Assembly: GCA_900754855.1 (NCBI GenBank)
Contig: CAAEEI010000002.1
Span: 1 to 8,325 of the forward strand
DNA length: 8,325 nt
Source: Lachnospiraceae bacterium
GTDB taxonomy: Bacteria; Bacillota; Clostridia; Lachnospirales; Lachnospiraceae
Reading direction: 5' to 3'
Below, in pieces: positions 4,973 through 8,325 of this stretch. The notes under the pieces are model-generated. The model was not told the origin of the DNA, did not search any database, and saw nothing but the letters and a program-made list of their open reading frames with translations. The position numbers and the translations under genes are program-made. Every line of letters starts with the position of its first letter. Positions within the stretch are counted from its first letter, which is position 1.

Positions 4973-7900
4973 GAATTTCCTTGTGCAGTTCCTGTAAAGA
5001 TTTCACTTCGCTGCATTCATGGTTTTTAATATAATGAATGCCTTCTGCGGCTGCTCTTGCGGCGGCAATGGTGGTATGATAAGGAATCTTGGCTTTAATC
5101 GCCGCTTTACGCAGATAACTGTCGTCATGCACACTGTCTTTTCCTACCGGAGAATTGACCACAATGTCAATTTTGCCATTGGTAATCAGATCGAGGACAT
5201 TCGGGCGGCCTTCGCAGAGTTTTTTCACCTGTTCTGCCGGAATTCCAGCCTCGCTGATTAACTGGTAGGTGTGTTTTGTTGCCAGAATACGGAAGCCGTT
5301 CTCTGCAAAAGCCTTCGCTACTTCCACAACCTCCGCTTTATCCTTCCGGTTTACGGAAATCAGTAGCGTACCAGAAAGAGGAAGTTTTGCCTGTACTGCT
5401 TCCTGCGCTTTACAGAACGCTTCACCGTAAGATGCGGATAAGCCGAGAACTTCACCGGTAGAGCGCATTTCCGGTCCGAGAACCGGGTCTACTTCCTGGA
5501 ACATATTAAATGGGAATGCCGCTTCTTTTACTCCGTAATATGGAATAGCTTTTTCTTTTAATGCCGGTACCGGAGATGGCTTTCCGGTGAGTTCTGCGGT
5601 AATAATCTCCGTAGCCAGCGGCACCATGCGGATATTACATACTTTTGATACCAACGGTACAGTTCTTGATGCACGAGGGTTGGCTTCCAGAACATACACC
5701 TTATCCCCTTCGATGGCATACTGCATGTTCATCAGACCTTTGACATGCATCTCTTCGGCAATCTTTCTTGTGTATTCTTTGATGGTTTCCAGATTCTTCT
5801 CTGAAATATGTTCCGATGGAAGGATACAGGCAGAGTCACCGGAATGCACACCTGCCAGTTCGATATGCTCCATAACTGCCGGAACAAAGGCGTTGGTGCC
5901 ATCACTGATGGCGTCTGCTTCACATTCCATGGCATGGTTCAGGAAGCGGTCGATAAGGATTGGGCGATCCGGAGTAACGCCAACCGCTGCTTTCATATAT
6001 CCGACCATACTTTCTTCATCATAAACGACTTCCATACCACGGCCACCCAGCACGTAGGATGGACGAACCATTACCGGATAACCAATCTTCTCCGCGATGG
6101 CGATGGCTTCCTCTACGGTGGTCGCCATACCAGATTCCGGCATTGGAATCTCCAGTTTTTCCATCATGGCACGGAACAGATCTCTGTCTTCCGCCAGATC
6201 GATGACCGATGGCGCCGTTCCCAGAATCTTCACGCCGTTTTTCTCCAAATCTGCAGCCAGATTCAGCGGCGTCTGTCCGCCAAACTGTGCGATCACACCA
6301 ACTGGCTGTTCTTTTTTATAAATGCTTAATACATCTTCCAGCGTCAGCGGTTCAAAATATAATTTATCAGAAGTATCGTAGTCTGTGGATACGGTCTCCG
6401 GATTACAATTGACAATGATGGTCTCAAATCCCATTTTCTTTAAGGCCAGTGACGCATGTACACAGCAATAATCAAATTCAATACCCTGACCGATACGGTT
6501 TGGTCCTCCGCCAAGGATCATGATCTTTGGTTTTTCTGTGGAGACAGGGTTCTTATCCAGCGCATTGTACGTGGAATAATAATAAGCTCTGTCTTCGGTT
6601 CCGCTGACATGTACGCCTTCCCATGCTTCTTCCACACCGAGGGCAATACGCCGATTACGGATTTCTTCTTCCGGAATCTCCAGAATCTGGCTGATGTATT
6701 TATCGGAGAAACCATCTTTCTTTGCCGAAATCAGAAGTTCATCGGCCGGAAGACCTCCTTTATACGTCAGCAGTTCTTCTTCCTCATCAACCAGTTCTTT
6801 CATCTGCTCGATAAAATAAGGTTTAACCTTGGTCAGTTCAAAGATTTCTTCGATGGTTGCCCCTTTACGCAAGGCTTCATACATCAGGAAATGTCTCTCG
6901 CTGGATGGAGTAACGAGCTGCTGTAAAAGCTGATCCTTGGTCAGCGTATCAAAGTTTTTGGCATGACCAAGACCACTGCGGCCGATTTCCAGACTGCGGA
7001 TAGCTTTCTGGAAAGCTTCTTTATATGTTTTACCGATGCTCATCACTTCGCCGACAGCGCGCATCTGCGTTCCCAGTTTATCTTCTACCCCTTTAAACTT
7101 CTCAAATGCCCAGCGGGCAAATTTAATCACTACATAATCGCCGTCCGGCACGTATTTATCCAGAGTACCATATTTTCCACATGGAATATCTTTCAGGGTC
7201 AGTCCTGCTGCCAGCATGGCGGATACAAGGGCGATCGGGAAACCGGTTGCCTTGGATGCCAGCGCGGAAGAACGGGAAGTACGAGGATTAATCTCGATAA
7301 CCACGATACGGTCGGATACCGGATCATGGGCAAACTGCACGTTCGTTCCCCCGATTACCTGCACGGAATCTACGATCTTATACGCCTGTTCCTGTAAACG
7401 CTTCTGACATTCTTCCGAAATCGTCAGCATTGGTGCGGAACAGAAAGAATCTCCGGTGTGCACGCCCAGGGGATCAATATTTTCGATGAAGCAAACGGTG
7501 ATCATATTTCCTTCTGCGTCACGCACGATTTCCAGTTCCAGTTCTTCCCATCCCAGAATGGATTCTTCCACCAGTACCTGGCCAACCAGACTGGCCTGCA
7601 GTCCTCTGGCGATGACAGATTTTAATTCTTCCTTATTATATACCAGACCGCCGCCAGCGCCGCCCATGGTATAGGCCGGACGAAGAACCACCGGATACCC
7701 CAGCTTATCGGCAATAGCCAGACCATCTTCTACGCTGTAAGCCACTTCACTTCTGGCCATCTCGATGCCCAGCTTATCCATGGCTTCTTTAAATTCCACG
7801 CGGTCTTCTCCCCGCTCGATGGCGTCTACCTGAACACCGATAACTTTTACATTGTATTTATCCAGGACACCAGCTTTATTTAACTCTGCGCATAAGTTCA

Positions 7901-8186
7901 GGCCGGACTGACCGCCCAGGTTAGGCAGAAGCGCATCCGGGCGTTCTTTCGCAATGATCTGCTCCAGACGCTCCACATTCAGCGGTTCGATATAGGTGAC
8001 GTCTGCTGTCTCCGGGTCCGTCATGATCGTTGCCGGATTGGAATTTACCAGCACGATTTCATAACCCAGCTTACGCAGCGCTTTACATGCCTGTGTTCCG
8101 GAATAATCGAACTCACAGGCCTGACCGATGATAATCGGTCCTGAACCAATAATTAGTACTTTATGAATATCTGTTCTCTTAGGCAT
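4962..8186 (-). CDS. carB: Carbamoyl-phosphate synthase large subunit
   Basis: The 1074-aa product makes carbamoyl phosphate from bicarbonate, ATP and ammonia channelled from the small subunit CarA, feeding pyrimidine and arginine synthesis. It is full length. The first synthetase half (about 1-400) opens with MPKRTDIHKVLIIGSGPIIIG and contains EFDYSGTQA and the INPRTSRSSALASKATGFP block. A helical linker (about 400-550) follows. The second ATP-grasp half (about 550-935) repeats the pattern with GGGPNRIGQGIEFDYCC, VRPSYVLGGRGMEVV and EANPRASRTVPLVSK. The C-terminal MGS-like allosteric domain begins near GTLLISVNRKD. The ATG at 8186 is chosen because AGGAGG (8196-8201) lies 9 nt upstream and homology starts there; the longer frame begins with a GTG inside the -35 box. 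Around residues 270-390 the sequence (FCSAPMLT, KYGTLDKYVPDGDYVV) differs from E. coli CarB and recalls the Bacteroidetes-like form, which is from memory. No carA lies within 139 nt upstream. Confidence 0.97.
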   Translation of the reverse strand: MPKRTDIHKVLIIGSGPIIIGQACEFDYSGTQACKALRKLGYEIVLVNSNPATIMTDPETADVTYIEPLNVERLEQIIAKERPDALLPNLGGQSGLNLCAELNKAGVLDKYNVKVIGVQVDAIERGEDRVEFKEAMDKLGIEMARSEVAYSVEDGLAIADKLGYPVVLRPAYTMGGAGGGLVYNKEELKSVIARGLQASLVGQVLVEESILGWEELELEIVRDAEGNMITVCFIENIDPLGVHTGDSFCSAPMLTISEECQKRLQEQAYKIVDSVQVIGGTNVQFAHDPVSDRIVVIEINPRTSRSSALASKATGFPIALVSAMLAAGLTLKDIPCGKYGTLDKYVPDGDYVVIKFARWAFEKFKGVEDKLGTQMRAVGEVMSIGKTYKEAFQKAIRSLEIGRSGLGHAKNFDTLTKDQLLQQLVTPSSERHFLMYEALRKGATIEEIFELTKVKPYFIEQMKELVDEEEELLTYKGGLPADELLISAKKDGFSDKYISQILEIPEEEIRNRRIALGVEEAWEGVHVSGTEDRAYYYSTYNALDKNPVSTEKPKIMILGGGPNRIGQGIEFDYCCVHASLALKKMGFETIIVNCNPETVSTDYDTSDKLYFEPLTLEDVLSIYKKEQPVGVIAQFGGQTPLNLAADLEKNGVKILGTAPSVIDLAEDRDLFRAMMEKLEIPMPESGMATTVEEAIAIAEKIGYPVMVRPSYVLGGRGMEVVYDEESMVGYMKAAVGVTPDRPILIDRFLNHAMECEADAISDGTNAFVPAVMEHIELAGVHSGDSACILPSEHISEKNLETIKEYTRKIAEEMHVKGLMNMQYAIEGDKVYVLEANPRASRTVPLVSKVCNIRMVPLATEIITAELTGKPSPVPALKEKAIPYYGVKEAAFPFNMFQEVDPVLGPEMRSTGEVLGLSASYGEAFCKAQEAVQAKLPLSGTLLISVNRKDKAEVVEVAKAFAENGFRILATKHTYQLISEAGIPAEQVKKLCEGRPNVLDLITNGKIDIVVNSPVGKDSVHDDSYLRKAAIKAKIPYHTTIAAARAAAEGIHYIKNHECSEVKSLQELHKEIHDK

Positions 8187-8195
8187 AAAAAACAT

Positions 8196-8201
8196 CCTCC
8201 T
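8196..8201 (-). promoter_or_regulatory. Ribosome binding site of carB
   Basis: AGGAGG on the minus strand is 9 nt before the ATG at 8186. A nearer in-frame ATG (8193-8195), which would add three residues, directly abuts this site and so cannot be used with it. This fixes the start that matches MPKRTDI, the conserved CarB N-terminus. Confidence 0.85.
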
Positions 8202-8217
8202 CTTCACTCTACAAACA

Positions 8218-8245
8218 ATTATATATGAAAAAAGAAAAATCACAA
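8218..8245 (-). promoter_or_regulatory. Putative sigma-A promoter of carB
   Basis: The minus strand carries TTGTGA (8240-8245), 16 nt of T-rich spacer, and a perfect TATAAT (8218-8223). The predicted start near 8211 leaves a leader of only about 25 nt, too short for a PyrR-type attenuator below this start. The 80 nt above (8246-8325) are A/T-rich. They hold a GACGTC palindrome (8262-8267) and possible further -10-like boxes, but no gene, clear terminator or recognised riboswitch. Confidence 0.65.
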
Positions 8246-8325
8246 GTTTTTTTGTAAAAAAGACGTCACCTTTTCCGGCAAAACCAAAATTTATACAACA
8301 TATTTTGAATCACCCTTGAAAAAAA

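Noticed and set aside
8187..8243. Longer carB start at a GTG at 8243, adding 19 residues.
   Set aside because: The GTG lies within the -35 box, the added residues do not match the family, and the AGGAGG site fits the ATG at 8186.
8246..8325. PyrR attenuator, T-box or terminator above carB.
   Set aside because: No strong stem with a U-tract and no T-box core could be found. Only short A/T-rich inverted segments and a GACGTC palindrome are present.

Overview
The window reads as an ordinary core-genome segment of a low-to-moderate-GC Firmicute, most likely a gut Clostridia/Lachnospiraceae member. This is inferred from strong AGGAGG-type ribosome binding sites, A/T-rich intergenic DNA, an rrf2-iscS-iscU cluster of the clostridial kind, and an RlmD-type methyltransferase with an N-terminal iron-sulfur motif but no TRAM domain. 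The species cannot be read from the sequence. All six genes lie on the minus strand, so transcription runs from high to low coordinates.

Layout in transcription order. (1) A promoter at about 8218-8245 drives carB, the large subunit of carbamoyl-phosphate synthase. Its 3' end overlaps a PAP2-family membrane phosphatase gene by 11 nt. That gene's stop codon lies inside the ribosome binding site of an Rrf2/IscR-like regulator. These three genes look like one operon, closed by a strong intrinsic terminator (3911-3965). (2) A textbook promoter (TTGACA, 17 nt, TATAAT) follows, with a leader of about 108 nt, then iscS (cysteine desulfurase) and iscU (Fe-S scaffold), which overlap by 11 nt. Inverted ATTCCTAT/ATAGGAAT arms flank this promoter and are candidate operator half-sites. 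(3) The 275-nt gap below iscU holds a promoter-like element, two hairpins and a U-tract. It is either a free RNA of about 90 nt or an attenuator leader. (4) A DUF1275/YoaK-family membrane protein gene and an RlmD-type 23S rRNA uracil-C5 methyltransferase gene follow, 21 nt apart. The last 35 nt downstream of the methyltransferase hold no complete gene.

The functional theme in the middle is Fe-S cluster assembly. IscS supplies sulfur, IscU builds the cluster, and the Rrf2 protein, which has IscR-like cysteines, is the likely sensor of cluster supply. The methyltransferase at the end is a probable Fe-S client. carB and the phosphatase have no obvious link to this theme beyond sharing a transcript with the regulator.

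No mobile element, CRISPR array, tRNA or rRNA was seen, and nothing amounts to a clear new system. The least explained parts are the putative RNA at 1963-2052 and the structured, symmetrically flanked isc promoter and leader.
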